A stretch of 64,000 nucleotides of DNA from Amycolatopsis marina (GCF_900111885.1 NZ_FOKG01000016.1:1-64000); one strand, 5' to 3'. Positions 8,334-16,647 are shown, numbered from the stretch's first letter. Numbers and translations: made by a program. The notes: generated from the sequence alone by a model not told the origin.

Positions 8334-9481
8334 GTCGAGTACACCGAGTTCTCGTGAACGTAGGCGTGGGTGAGGTCGTTGGTCCAGATGGTGGCGGTGT
8401 GTTCGCCTGCCTTGAGATCCACGACCACATGCACGTCGCGGGGCGTCAGGTCAACGTCGGACGAGGGCTCGCCGGGCTGGCCGTCGCGGCAGACACGGAC
8501 GCCGTTGAACGACACGTCCAACCGCATCGGGTCGAACTCCGCAGCGGTGGTGCCCGCGGCGGCGAGAATGCGGCCCCAGTTCGGGTCCTTGCCGAACACC
8601 GCGCACTTGAACAGGTTGCTCCTGGCGATCGCCCTGCCGACCTCGACGGCGTCGTCTTCCGCGGCGGCGCCGCGGACCTCGATGGAGATGTCGTGCTCGG
8701 CGCCCTCGGCGTCGGCGAGCAGTTGCCGGGCGAGGTCTCGGCACACCGCCTGCACCGCCGCGCCGAACTCGTCGGCGGCGGGAGCCACTTCCGAGGCGCC
8801 GTTGCACAGCAGCAACACCGTGTCGTTGGTCGACATGCAGCCGTCGGAGTCCAGGCGGTCGAAGGTGGTCCGGGTGGCGGCCCGCAGCGCACCGTCCGCC
8901 GTGGCCGCGTCCACGTCGGCGTCCGTGGTGAGCACCACGAGCATGGTGGCCAGCGCGGGCGCGAGCATGCCCGCCCCCTTGGCGATCCCGCCGACGCTCC
9001 AGCCGTCGCCGTGCTCGACGGCCTGCTTGCTGTGCATGTCGGTGGTCATGATCGCCTCGGCGGCGTCACCACCGCCGTCCGGGGACAGCGCGGCCACCGC
9101 TTCGGTGATGCCGGCGGTCAGCGCGTCCGTCCGCAACTGCTCGCCGATGAGCCCGGTCGAGCACACCGCCACGTCGATCGCGCCGAGGCCGAGCGCGGCA
9201 GCGACCTGCTCGGCCGCGGAGTGCGTGGCCTGGAAACCCTGCGGGCCCGTGTAGCAGTTCGCGCCGCCGGAGTTGAGCACCACGGCACGGGCACGGCCGT
9301 CGGCGAGTGCCTGCTCGCTCCACAGCACCGGGTTGGCCTTGCAGCGGTTCGCGGTGAACACGGCGGCCGCGACATCGGCGGGTCCGTCGTTGACCACGAG
9401 GGCGACGTCGAGCGCGCCCTCCGCCTTCAGTCCGGCGGCCACACCGGACGCGCGGAAACCACGGGGGACGGTGACGGTCAC
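8330..9481 (-). CDS. argJ: Bifunctional ornithine acetyltransferase / N-acetylglutamate synthase
   Basis: Recycles the acetyl group from N-acetylornithine to glutamate; the bifunctional form can also use acetyl-CoA. The 383-aa precursor has the self-cleavage region KGAGMLAPALATMLVVL, in which the family cleaves before the Thr of ATML to give alpha and beta chains. Other conserved parts are NSGGANCYTG and GKDPNWGRI. The start is GTG at 9481 (VTVTVPRGFRASG), overlapping the argC stop by 4 bp (GTGA). Whether it is bi- or monofunctional cannot be read from the sequence. Confidence 0.96.
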   Translation of the reverse strand: MTVTVPRGFRASGVAAGLKAEGALDVALVVNDGPADVAAAVFTANRCKANPVLWSEQALADGRARAVVLNSGGANCYTGPQGFQATHSAAEQVAAALGLGAIDVAVCSTGLIGEQLRTDALTAGITEAVAALSPDGGGDAAEAIMTTDMHSKQAVEHGDGWSVGGIAKGAGMLAPALATMLVVLTTDADVDAATADGALRAATRTTFDRLDSDGCMSTNDTVLLLCNGASEVAPAADEFGAAVQAVCRDLARQLLADAEGAEHDISIEVRGAAAEDDAVEVGRAIARSNLFKCAVFGKDPNWGRILAAAGTTAAEFDPMRLDVSFNGVRVCRDGQPGEPSSDVDLTPRDVHVVVDLKAGEHTATIWTNDLTHAYVHENSVYST

Positions 9482-10506
9482 GGCGCGACCCCGACCGCGG
9501 AGAGGCCCGTGGTCTCGGCGAACCCGAGTGCCAGGTTCATCGACTGCACCGCACCGCCCGCCGTTCCCTTTGTCAGGTTGTCGATGGCGGCCACCGCGAC
9601 CAGTCGTCCCGCGTCGATATCGACACCGACCTGGAGCTGAACGGCGTTGGAGCCAACCGTCGCCGCGGTGGCAGGCCACTCGCCCTCCGGCAAGAGGTGG
9701 ACGAACGGCTCATCGGCATAGGCCTTCGCATACACGGCCCGTACCGCGTGCTCGTCCACGCCGTCGGCCAACCGCGCGCTCGCGGTGGTGAGAATGCCGC
9801 GCGGCATCGGGGCAAGGACGGGAGTGAAGGAAACCGTCACCGGAGCACCGGCCACGGCGCCGAGGTTCTGGGCGAACTCAGGGGTGTGGCGGTGCGCCCC
9901 AGCCACGCCGTACGCCCGTGCCGACCCCATGACCTCGGAACCGAGGAGGTTGGTTTTCAGGCTGCGGCCCGCCCCGGAACTGCCGGTCACCGAGACGATG
10001 CTGACCGCGGGCTCGACCAGGCCTTCGGCGAGCGCGGGGGCCAGTGCGAGGGTGCCGCCGGTGGGAAAGCACCCGGGCACGGCGATCCGGTTCGCCCCCC
10101 GGAGCCGGTCGCGGGCACCCGGTAGCTCCGGCAGCCCGTACGGCCAGGAACCCGCGTGCTCGCCGCCATACCACCGCGTCCAGTCGGCGGCCTCGGTCAG
10201 CCGGTGGTCGGCCCCGAGGTCGACCACCAGCACGTCCGGTCCGAGCTGCGCGGCGATCTCAGCGGAATGCCCGTGTGGGAGCGCGAGGAATACGACGTCG
10301 TGCCCGGCCAGTGTCTCGGCCGTGGTGTCGAGCAGCACGCGGTCGGCCAGTGGAACGAGGTGCGGCTGATGCTGCCCCAGCCGGGTGCCCGCACTGCTCG
10401 CCGCGGTCAGCGCGCCGATCTCCACCTCGGGGTGGGTCAGCAGCAGCCGCAGAAGTTCACCGCCCGCGTAACCACTTGCCCCGGATACAGCTACCGATAC
10501 CGTCAT
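9478..10506 (-). CDS. argC: N-acetyl-gamma-glutamyl-phosphate reductase
   Basis: NADPH-dependent reductase producing N-acetylglutamate semialdehyde. The 342-aa protein starts with the dinucleotide fold VAVSGASGYAGGELLRLL; the catalytic Cys is in VPGCFPTGG (near residue 145), and a C-terminal His-containing GAHRHTPEF block is present. First gene of the eight-gene arg operon. ATG at 10506 has no Shine-Dalgarno sequence upstream, and the promoter places the transcript start at or next to the A of ATG, so the message is probably leaderless. Confidence 0.97.
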   Translation of the reverse strand: MTVSVAVSGASGYAGGELLRLLLTHPEVEIGALTAASSAGTRLGQHQPHLVPLADRVLLDTTAETLAGHDVVFLALPHGHSAEIAAQLGPDVLVVDLGADHRLTEAADWTRWYGGEHAGSWPYGLPELPGARDRLRGANRIAVPGCFPTGGTLALAPALAEGLVEPAVSIVSVTGSSGAGRSLKTNLLGSEVMGSARAYGVAGAHRHTPEFAQNLGAVAGAPVTVSFTPVLAPMPRGILTTASARLADGVDEHAVRAVYAKAYADEPFVHLLPEGEWPATAATVGSNAVQLQVGVDIDAGRLVAVAAIDNLTKGTAGGAVQSMNLALGFAETTGLSAVGVAP

Positions 10507-10522
10507 ACGAATAATTATGCAT
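10505..10522 (-). promoter_or_regulatory. ARG box (ArgR operator) over the argC start
   Basis: The 18-bp near-palindrome ATACGAATAATTATGCAT (plus strand) closely resembles the known ARG-box consensus (AATGAATAATTATTCAT type) and stands out as AT-rich in this genome. It covers the -10 element and the first bases of argC, so bound ArgR would block RNA polymerase directly. Confidence 0.85.
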
Positions 10523-10542
10523 CCGAACGCAAGCTCAATCAA
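10514..10542 (-). promoter_or_regulatory. arg operon promoter
   Basis: On the minus strand, TTGATT (10537-10542) and CATAAT (10514-10519) are separated by 17 bp, a near-consensus sigma-70-type promoter. The predicted start lies at or within 1-2 nt of the argC ATG (10506). Confidence 0.75.
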
Positions 10543-10554
10543 TCCGAATGACAA

Positions 10555-10587
10555 CGCCCCCGGGTGACTCTCGTCATCCCGGGGGCG
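10555..10587 (-). terminator. pheST terminator
   Basis: CGCCCCCGGG at 10555-10564 pairs with CCCGGGGGCG at 10578-10587. The stem continues as TGAC/GTCA past a one-base bulge around a TCTC loop, and on the minus strand the sequence after it is T-rich. It lies 25 bp past the pheT stop and separates pheST from the arg operon. Confidence 0.8.
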
Positions 10588-10611
10588 CCGAATACCGCTC
10601 TGGTCGTTCGG

Positions 10612-13188
10612 TCAGCTCCGCAATTCGGCGCCGAACCGTTCGGCCGCGGCGGCCACCGCCGCATCGCGGGCCTCGGTGGCCTCCTCCACGGTGAGTGTCC
10701 GATCAGGAGCGCGGAAGCGCAGCTTGTACGCCAGCGAACGCTTGCCCTCGCCCAGCTGGTCACCGCTGTAGTCGTCGAACAGCGTCACGTCCTCGATCAG
10801 TTCACCGGCACCACGGCGCAATGCCGCGGCCAGTTCGGCCGACGGCACCTTGGTGTCGACGACAAGAGCGACGTCCAGCAGCACGGGTGGGTAGGTCGAG
10901 ATCGACGGGGCGGGACGGCTCTCCGGCTGCGGAATGGCGTCCAGGTCGAGCTCCATGGCCACTGTGCGGGCGGGCAGACCGAGTGCCTCGACGACCTTGG
11001 GGTGCAACTCCCCCGCATGTCCCACGGGCCAGTCGCCGACCAGCAGTTCGGCGCAACGACCGGGGTGCCACGGGAGCAGGTCACCCGCCTGTACCCGCAA
11101 CTCCACTCCGGCGGCCTCGGCGACGGTGCGGGCGGCCTGGACCGCGTCGGCCCAGCACGCCTGCTCGCCGGAACCCCACCAGCCGGACCTCGTCCGCTGC
11201 CCGGCCAGCACCACCGCGACGTGCAGCGGTTGCGCCGGAACCGAGGCCTCCAGTGCGGCGAGCTCGGAGTCGGTCGGCCTGCGGTCCACCCCGAGGTCCG
11301 GCACCGGGATCCGCTTGGCGCCCGGCAGCACCACCTGGCCGATGTTGAACAGCGCGAGGTCCCGGAACCCGCGGGAGGCGTTGCGCTGCAACGACTCCAG
11401 CAGGCCCGGCAACAACGAGGTCGCAAGTTGGTTCTTGTCCGACTCGAGCGGGTTGAGCAACGACAGCCCGCGCCGCCGGACGTCGTCCTCCGGCAGCCCG
11501 AAGTCGTCCCAGGTGGACGGGGACACGAACGGGAACGGCAGTACTTCCACGTAGCCGGACTCCGCGAGTGCCCTCGACACGGTCCTGCGCCTGCGCTGCT
11601 TCTCGGTGAGGCCACGACCGGCGGGCGCCGCGGGGACGACCGAGGGAATGCTGTCGTAGCCCTCGAGGCGCAGCACCTCCTCGACCAGGTCCGCCTGCTG
11701 CACCAGGTCGTTGCGCCAGCTCGGCGGAACGGCGGTGACCAGGGCGGTCCCGTCGTCGCCCGTGCCCACGGTGATCTTGCAACCGATCTGGCTCAGCCTG
11801 CGCGCGGTCACGCCACGCTCGTACCGGACGCCCGCGACCTGGTCCGGCAGGCTGATCGGCATCGTCACCGCGGCGTGCGGCGCGACGTCGCCGACGTCGG
11901 TGCGGCCGGGCTGGATGCTGCCGTCGCCGTACTGCCGCAGCAGCCGCGCGGCAAGCTCGACCGCCGAGGCGCAGAGCTGCGGATCGGTGAACCGCTCGAA
12001 CCGTTTCGCCGCCTCGGAGAACAACCGGTGCCTGCGTGCGGTCCGGCTGATCGACGCCGGATCCCAGTGCGCCGCCTCGAGCAGCACGTCCGTGCTCTCG
12101 GTGGAGATCTCGGTTCCGGCGCCGCCCATGGTGCCTGCCAGCGAGGCGACCCCGCTGTCGTCGGCGATGACGACGTCGTCCGGGTCCAGTTCCCGCACGA
12201 CGTCGTCCAGAGTGGTCAGCTTCTCGCCGGGCTTCGCCCTGCGCACGACCAGCTCGCCCCGCACCGAGCCGGTGTCCCAGGCGTGCAGCGGGTGCCCGAG
12301 TTCGAGCATCACGTAGTTGGTGACGTCGACCGCGAGCGAGATCGACCGGATGCCGGCGAGCAACAGCCTGCGGTGCATCCACCACGGGGTCGGCGCACCG
12401 GCGTCCAGCCCGGTGACGCGGCGCACCACGAACCGGCTGCAGCCGGACGGGTCCTCGATCCGGACCGGCCAGGCCTCGCCCTCGGCCTCCGGAATCTCGA
12501 TGGCCTTGCCGTCTGCCGGATCACCGAACGGCACGTCCAGTGCGCAGGCCAGTTCCCTGGCCAGTCCGCGGATGGACAGCGCGTAACCGCGGTCAGGAGT
12601 CGGCACCAGTTCCAGCACCGTGTCGTCGAGGCCGAGTACCTCGCGACCGTCGTCGCCGGGGCTCGCGGCACCGGTCGGCAGTACCAGGATGCCGGCGTGG
12701 TCGTCCCCAAGCCCGAGCTCCCGGGCCGAGCAGATCATGCCCTCACTGACCCGGCCGTACGTCTTGCGTGTGGCGATCTCGAATCCACCTGGCAGCACGG
12801 CACCGGGCAGCGCGACGACGACCAGGTCACCCTCGGCGAAGTTGGTGGCGCCGCAGACGATGCCCTGAGTTGGCGGGCCCGGAGCGGAGGTGTCCTCGTC
12901 GCCGTCGTTCTGGTCGGTGGGCGCCGTGGTTTCGCCGGAATCGCCTGGTTCGTCCGACTCCGGGATATCCCCGACCTCGACCCGGCAGTACCGGATCGGC
13001 TTCTTGAACCCGGTCAGCTCCTCGATCTCGACGACCCTGCCGACCACCAGCGGTCCGGTGACCTCACCGAGCGGATGGACGCCGTCGACCTCGATGCCGA
13101 TCCGCACGAAGGCGTCGGCCAACTGCTGGGGCGTCACCGGTTCGCTCAGACCGAGATGCTCGGTCAACCAGCTAGCGGGGACTCGCAC
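10612..13188 (-). CDS. pheT: Phenylalanyl-tRNA synthetase beta subunit
   Basis: Large subunit of the alpha2-beta2 phenylalanyl-tRNA synthetase. The 858-aa protein has in order an N-terminal domain with tRNA-binding (EMAP-like) fold, B3/B4 editing domain (about 210-380, YVMLELGHPLHAWD), B5 domain and C-terminal anticodon-binding FDX domain (about 760-858, YPPVLLDVALVVD). It starts at GTG 13188 with AAGGAGG 8 nt upstream. An acidic, low-complexity stretch of about 33 residues (75-107, rich in D, E, G, P, T) interrupts the N-terminal tRNA-binding domain. pheS lies upstream across a 147-bp spacer that holds a tandem repeat. Confidence 0.97.
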   Translation of the reverse strand: MRVPASWLTEHLGLSEPVTPQQLADAFVRIGIEVDGVHPLGEVTGPLVVGRVVEIEELTGFKKPIRYCRVEVGDIPESDEPGDSGETTAPTDQNDGDEDTSAPGPPTQGIVCGATNFAEGDLVVVALPGAVLPGGFEIATRKTYGRVSEGMICSARELGLGDDHAGILVLPTGAASPGDDGREVLGLDDTVLELVPTPDRGYALSIRGLARELACALDVPFGDPADGKAIEIPEAEGEAWPVRIEDPSGCSRFVVRRVTGLDAGAPTPWWMHRRLLLAGIRSISLAVDVTNYVMLELGHPLHAWDTGSVRGELVVRRAKPGEKLTTLDDVVRELDPDDVVIADDSGVASLAGTMGGAGTEISTESTDVLLEAAHWDPASISRTARRHRLFSEAAKRFERFTDPQLCASAVELAARLLRQYGDGSIQPGRTDVGDVAPHAAVTMPISLPDQVAGVRYERGVTARRLSQIGCKITVGTGDDGTALVTAVPPSWRNDLVQQADLVEEVLRLEGYDSIPSVVPAAPAGRGLTEKQRRRRTVSRALAESGYVEVLPFPFVSPSTWDDFGLPEDDVRRRGLSLLNPLESDKNQLATSLLPGLLESLQRNASRGFRDLALFNIGQVVLPGAKRIPVPDLGVDRRPTDSELAALEASVPAQPLHVAVVLAGQRTRSGWWGSGEQACWADAVQAARTVAEAAGVELRVQAGDLLPWHPGRCAELLVGDWPVGHAGELHPKVVEALGLPARTVAMELDLDAIPQPESRPAPSISTYPPVLLDVALVVDTKVPSAELAAALRRGAGELIEDVTLFDDYSGDQLGEGKRSLAYKLRFRAPDRTLTVEEATEARDAAVAAAAERFGAELRS

Positions 13189-13191
13189 TGC

Positions 13192-13335
13192 TCAGGCCTC
13201 CTTAATCTGCGGGACACCCGCACCCGGTCGGCACCCACGACCAGCTTCGCCATGATTGTTCATGCGTGCCTCCGTAATCTGCGGGACACCCGCACCCGGT
13301 CGGCCTGACCGAGCGGCTTCGCGATGGTCGCTCAC
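13192..13335 (-). CDS. Possible 47-aa two-repeat peptide between pheS and pheT
   Basis: A 48-codon frame runs from GTG (immediately after the pheS TGA) to a TGA 3 nt before the pheT GTG. It is built of two 24-residue repeats, each containing RPGAGVPQI and EA near its end (first copy begins MSDHREAARSG, second MNNHGEAGRGC). Each half ends in a GGAGG ribosome-binding sequence followed by the next start: ATG at 13263 for the second half, GTG at 13188 for pheT. Codon differences between the halves include synonymous changes as well as substitutions. It could be a translated coupling peptide or a non-coding duplicated leader. Function unknown. Confidence 0.4.
   Translation of the reverse strand: MSDHREAARSGRPGAGVPQITEARMNNHGEAGRGCRPGAGVPQIKEA
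13192..13335 (-). repeat. Tandem direct repeat, 2 x 72 bp, in the pheS-pheT spacer
   Basis: Units 13264-13335 and 13192-13263 share an exact run of about 30 bp (plus strand 13203-13232 and 13275-13304) and are weaker elsewhere. Each unit contains a mini-hairpin TGCGGG-TGT-CCCGCA followed by GGAGG and a start codon. Confidence 0.9.
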
Positions 13336-14403
13336 TCAGGCCTCCGTTCCGAAGGGGAGGGTGAACCTGATGTCGCCCTCCACCATGTCGCGCATGTCCG
13401 GGATCCCGTTGCGGAACTGCAGCGTGCGCTCCAGCCCCATGCCGAACGCGAAGCCCGAGTAGACGGCCGGGTCGACGCCACAGGCCCGCAGGACGTTGGG
13501 GTTGACCATCCCGCAGCCGCCCCACTCGACCCAGCCTGGTCCGCCCTTCTTCTCCGGGAACCAGACGTCGACCTCGGCCGAGGGCTCGGTGAACGGAAAG
13601 AAGTGCGGCCGGAAGCGGGTTCCGGACCCCTCGCCGAACATCGCCTTGGCGAAGGTGTCCAAAGTGCCCTTCAGATGGGCCATGGTCAGTCCCTTGTCCA
13701 CGGCGAGGCCCTCGACCTGGTGGAACACCGGGGTGTGGGTCGAGTCCAGCTCGTCCGTGCGGAACGTGCGGCCCGGCACGACGACGTAGACGGGCAGCTC
13801 CCGTTCGAGCAACGTCCGCGCCTGCACCGGGGACGTGTGGGTGCGCAGCACCAGCCCGGAATCCTCGGGGCCCACGTAGAAGGTGTCCTGCATCTGCCGG
13901 GCAGGGTGGTCCTTGCCGAAGTTCAGTGCGTCGAAGTTGAACCACTCCGCCTCGACCTCGGGCCCCTCGGCGACCTCATATCCCATGGCGACGAACGCAT
14001 CGGCAACCCGCTCGGAGATCGTCGTGATGGGATGTCTGGCTCCACGGGGGATGCGATTCCACGGCAGCGTGACGTCGACTGCCTCCTCGCGCAGCACGTG
14101 CTCGTCCCGCTCGGCCTGCAGCACGGCCCGGCGTTCGTCGAACGCGGCCTGGATCGCCTGACGCGCCTCGTTGACCCGCTTGCCCGCGTCGGCCTTCTCG
14201 GCCTTGGGCAGACCGCCGATCTCCCGCCGTGCGAGTAGCAGCGGAGAGTTGTCGCCGAGATGGGCTGGCTTGATCGCGGCAAGTGCGTCCAGGTCCGGCG
14301 CCGAGGCGAACTCCTCCTTGGCCGCTTTTGCGGCGGCCTGAAGGGTTTCCGGCGCGAGAACGTCAGCCGGACCCGGCTCTTGCTTGTCGTTGACTCCGGA
14401 CAT
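13336..14403 (-). CDS. pheS: Phenylalanyl-tRNA synthetase alpha subunit
   Basis: Catalytic class II subunit of PheRS. The 355-aa protein has an N-terminal coiled-coil (about 15-100) for tRNA contact and class II motif 2 (PGRTFRTDELDSTHTPVFHQVEG). Class II motif 3 is GFAFGMGLERTLQFRNGIPDMR near the C-terminus. The start is ATG at 14403 with GAGGAG only 2 nt upstream, an unusually tight spacing. It is followed directly by the repeat/small frame and pheT. A hairpin lies in its leader (14435-14468). Confidence 0.97.
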   Translation of the reverse strand: MSGVNDKQEPGPADVLAPETLQAAAKAAKEEFASAPDLDALAAIKPAHLGDNSPLLLARREIGGLPKAEKADAGKRVNEARQAIQAAFDERRAVLQAERDEHVLREEAVDVTLPWNRIPRGARHPITTISERVADAFVAMGYEVAEGPEVEAEWFNFDALNFGKDHPARQMQDTFYVGPEDSGLVLRTHTSPVQARTLLERELPVYVVVPGRTFRTDELDSTHTPVFHQVEGLAVDKGLTMAHLKGTLDTFAKAMFGEGSGTRFRPHFFPFTEPSAEVDVWFPEKKGGPGWVEWGGCGMVNPNVLRACGVDPAVYSGFAFGMGLERTLQFRNGIPDMRDMVEGDIRFTLPFGTEA

Positions 14404-14434
14404 AACTCCTCGGCGTCCGCTGTGACAGGGGCTC

Positions 14435-14468
14435 GCGTGCACGGCTGCGGGACAGACAGCGTGCACGC
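14435..14468 (-). promoter_or_regulatory. Hairpin in the pheS leader
   Basis: GCGTGCAC (14435-14442) pairs with GTGCACGC (14461-14468), with a nested GCTG/CAGC stem and a 9-nt loop. It lies about 32 nt upstream of the pheS ATG, between the promoter and the ribosome-binding site. No U-tract follows and no Phe-rich leader peptide is seen, so attenuation is not supported; a structural role is possible. Confidence 0.4.
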
Positions 14469-14487
14469 ACGGAGCGATTACCCTGCG

Positions 14488-14493
14488 ATTCTA
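14488..14493 (-). promoter_or_regulatory. Putative pheS promoter -10 element
   Basis: TAGAAT on the minus strand (5 of 6 to consensus), about 85 bp upstream of the pheS ATG. No convincing -35 hexamer is visible 16-18 bp upstream. Confidence 0.4.
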
Positions 14494-14552
14494 AGTGATC
14501 GGAATCGGGACACGGCCGGAGCCCTCGGCTGCGCGAGCGCGGATACCTGCAC

Positions 14553-15368
14553 TCACCCGGTGGTGGGACGGCGGCGAGCCATCGCACTGGCGTAGAGGCA
14601 CACAGCGGCGGCCGTGGCGAGGTTGAGGCTTTCCGCACGGCCGTAGAGCGGCACACGCAGCGCCCGGTCGGCCGCGCCGAGCGTCTCCTCGGGCAGCCCG
14701 TGCGCCTCGTTGCCCAGCAACCAGGCCGTCGGCTCGGTCAGCCAGTCGGCGGTCTCCAGGCTGGTGTCGGCGCTGCCATCGGCGGCGACGGTCCGCAGAC
14801 CGGCCCGCTGACACGCGGCGAGCACGGCGTGCACGTCCCGGCTGCGCGCCAACGGGAGGTGGAACACGCTGCCGGTGGAGGCGCGCACGCACTTGCCGTT
14901 GTGCACGTCCACCGCGTCACCAGCGAGGACGACGGCGTCGGCACCCGCGGCATCGGCCACCCGGATAACCGTGCCCGCGTTACCGGGATCGGACACACCG
15001 ACGAGCACCGCGACCAGTCCGGGACCGCCCGCCAGCGCCCGCTCCAGCGACACGGTCACCGTGTCGCAGACGGCGACGAGGCCCTGCGGGGTCACCGTTT
15101 CCGACAGCAGCTCCGCGGCTCTCCGGTCGATCATCGACACGCGCACGCTGCCGTCGGCCAGCGCCAGCACGTCGGCGTTGCGCCCGGCTGCGGCCTCCGT
15201 CACGAAGACCTCGTGCACGGTGCCGTGACCGAGCGCCTCGCGGACCGCCTGCGCGCCCTCGGCGAGGAAACGGCCCGCTTCCTCGCGGCCGGAACGGGTG
15301 GTCAGTTTCCGGGCAGCAACAACCCGGGGCGTCTTGTGCGAAAAGACCACCCCGGGCTGCTGGTTCAC
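14553..15368 (-). CDS. TrmH/SpoU-family rRNA 2'-O-methyltransferase
   Basis: SAM-dependent RNA ribose methyltransferase. The 271-aa protein has an N-terminal substrate-binding domain (TPRVVAARKL, GRFLAEGAQAVREAL) and a C-terminal SPOUT knot domain with its three motifs: GVSDPGNAGTVIR, WLLGNEAHGLPEE, and VPLYGRAESLNLATAAAVCLY. In mycobacteria the gene in this place is called tsnR; the exact rRNA target is not deducible. GTG at 15368 lacks a clear ribosome-binding site; GTG at 15350 is an alternative. It starts 8 bp after rplT, so it is likely part of the infC-rpmI-rplT transcript. Confidence 0.9.
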   Translation of the reverse strand: MNQQPGVVFSHKTPRVVAARKLTTRSGREEAGRFLAEGAQAVREALGHGTVHEVFVTEAAAGRNADVLALADGSVRVSMIDRRAAELLSETVTPQGLVAVCDTVTVSLERALAGGPGLVAVLVGVSDPGNAGTVIRVADAAGADAVVLAGDAVDVHNGKCVRASTGSVFHLPLARSRDVHAVLAACQRAGLRTVAADGSADTSLETADWLTEPTAWLLGNEAHGLPEETLGAADRALRVPLYGRAESLNLATAAAVCLYASAMARRRPTTG

Positions 15369-15376
15369 CGTACTGT

Positions 15377-15748
15377 TCAGGCCGTCTTCTGCGCGGGCAC
15401 GTGCTGCTTGGCGAGCTCGGCCAGCGCCGTGAAGGCGGCGGCGTCGTTCACCGCGAGGTCCGCGAGGATCTTGCGGTCGACCTCGACACCAGCGACGCGC
15501 AGGCCCTGGATGAACCGGTTGTAGGTCACGCCGTTCTGCCGGGCGGCCGCGTTGATGCGGGTGATCCAGAGCTGCCGGAAGTCACCCTTGCGGGCACGAC
15601 GGTCCCGGTAGGCGTAGTTGAGTGAGTGGAGCGTCTGCTCCTTGGCCTTGCGGTACAGCCGCGAACGCTGACCGCGGTAGCCGCTGGCCAGTTCGAGAGT
15701 TGCGCGACGCTTCTTCTGGGCGTTCACCGCCCGCTTGACGCGTGCCAC
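15377..15748 (-). CDS. rplT: 50S ribosomal protein L20
   Basis: Structural protein of the large subunit, needed for assembly and binding 23S rRNA. 123 aa, standard length, with the basic N-terminus VARVKRAVNAQKKRRATLELA and the conserved YRGQRSRLYRKAKEQ and DRRARKGDFRQLWI. GTG start at 15748. Third gene of the conserved infC-rpmI-rplT operon; in other bacteria L20 represses the operon by binding its mRNA, but no such site was identified here. Confidence 0.97.
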   Translation of the reverse strand: MARVKRAVNAQKKRRATLELASGYRGQRSRLYRKAKEQTLHSLNYAYRDRRARKGDFRQLWITRINAAARQNGVTYNRFIQGLRVAGVEVDRKILADLAVNDAAAFTALAELAKQHVPAQKTA

Positions 15749-15817
15749 GGGTCCATCCTGTCGATCAGGGGGCGCGATCGAGCGCCCCGGGGTTGGTTAC
15801 AGCAAGTCCTGGGAGGT

Positions 15818-16012
15818 TCAGCGGCCGAGAAGGCGCTTCAACCGAGGCACGTCCTGAGCGGCGACCTCGGTGGTGCCCTCCAGCCTGCGGGCGAGCTTGC
15901 TGGACTTCTTCTCCATCAGGTGACGACGGCCGGCCTTCTGCCGACGCAGCTTGCCGCTACCGGTGATCCGGACGCGCTTGGCGGTCCCGCTGTGGGTCTT
16001 CATCTTCGGCAT
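15818..16012 (-). CDS. rpmI: 50S ribosomal protein L35
   Basis: Small basic large-subunit protein of 64 aa with the typical N-terminus MPKMKTHSGTAKRVRITGSG and KAGRRHLMEKKSSK. ATG at 16012. It lies 77 bp after infC and 69 bp before rplT. Confidence 0.96.
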   Translation of the reverse strand: MPKMKTHSGTAKRVRITGSGKLRRQKAGRRHLMEKKSSKLARRLEGTTEVAAQDVPRLKRLLGR

Positions 16013-16089
16013 TCGTGGTCCTCTGCGTTTCTCATGCGGCAGCACACCGGAATCCGGTGTGCTGCTGGCTGTGCTGGCCGCCCGGGCGA

Positions 16090-16647
16090 TCAGGATTCCG
16101 CTGTCTCGGCTTCCCGTGCCTTCGGCTTGGCCTTCACATTCTTGTACGGCGCCAAAACCATGATCATGTTTCGGCCGTCCTGCTTCGGGTTCGACTCGAC
16201 GAACCCCAGCTCTTCGACGTCGTCGGCGAGCTTCTGCAGCAGCCGGAAACCGAGTTCCGGCCTGGACTGCTCCCGCCCGCGGAACATGATGGTCACCTTG
16301 ACCTTGTTGCCGGCTGCGAGGAAGCGGGACACATGGCCCTTTTTCGTCTCGTAGTCGTGCTGGTCGATCTTGGGCCGCAGCTTCTGCTCTTTGATGACCG
16401 TCAGCTGCTGGTTACGGCGTGACTCGCGGGCCTTCTGCGCGCTCTCGTACTTGAACTTGCCGAAGTCCATGAGCTTGCACACCGGCGGTCGCGCCTGCGG
16501 AGCTACCTCGACGAGGTCGAGATCCGACTCCTGAGCGAGCCGCAGCGCATCCTCGATCCGGACGATGCCGACCTGTTCACCATTGGGTCCGACAAGCCGG
16601 ACCTCCGGCACCCGGATGCGGTCGTTGATGCGTGTCTCGGAGCTGAT
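16090..16647 (-). CDS. infC: Translation initiation factor IF-3
   Basis: Binds the 30S subunit, blocks premature 50S joining and proofreads the start codon. N-domain (about 1-75, RINDRIRVPEVRLVGPNGEQVG), lysine-rich linker, and C-domain (about 85-175, HDYETKKGHVSRFLAAGNKVK, SRPELGFRLL) are complete. Family alignment from memory places the N-terminus at SSETRIND, where the codon is ATC (16645-16647) preceded by AAGGAGG with a 4-nt gap. IF-3 genes of other bacteria use AUU/AUC starts for autoregulation, so ATC is taken here (185 aa). A GTG at 16701 in frame is the alternative. Confidence 0.93.
   Translation of the reverse strand: MSSETRINDRIRVPEVRLVGPNGEQVGIVRIEDALRLAQESDLDLVEVAPQARPPVCKLMDFGKFKYESAQKARESRRNQQLTVIKEQKLRPKIDQHDYETKKGHVSRFLAAGNKVKVTIMFRGREQSRPELGFRLLQKLADDVEELGFVESNPKQDGRNMIMVLAPYKNVKAKPKAREAETAES

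Noticed and set aside
10564..13308. A 914-codon open frame on the plus strand opposite pheT
   Set aside because: Shadow of pheT; no ribosome-binding site and unnatural composition.
14404..14487. Phe-rich leader peptide for attenuation of pheST
   Set aside because: The short frames in the leader contain no run of Phe codons and no terminator U-tract follows the hairpin.
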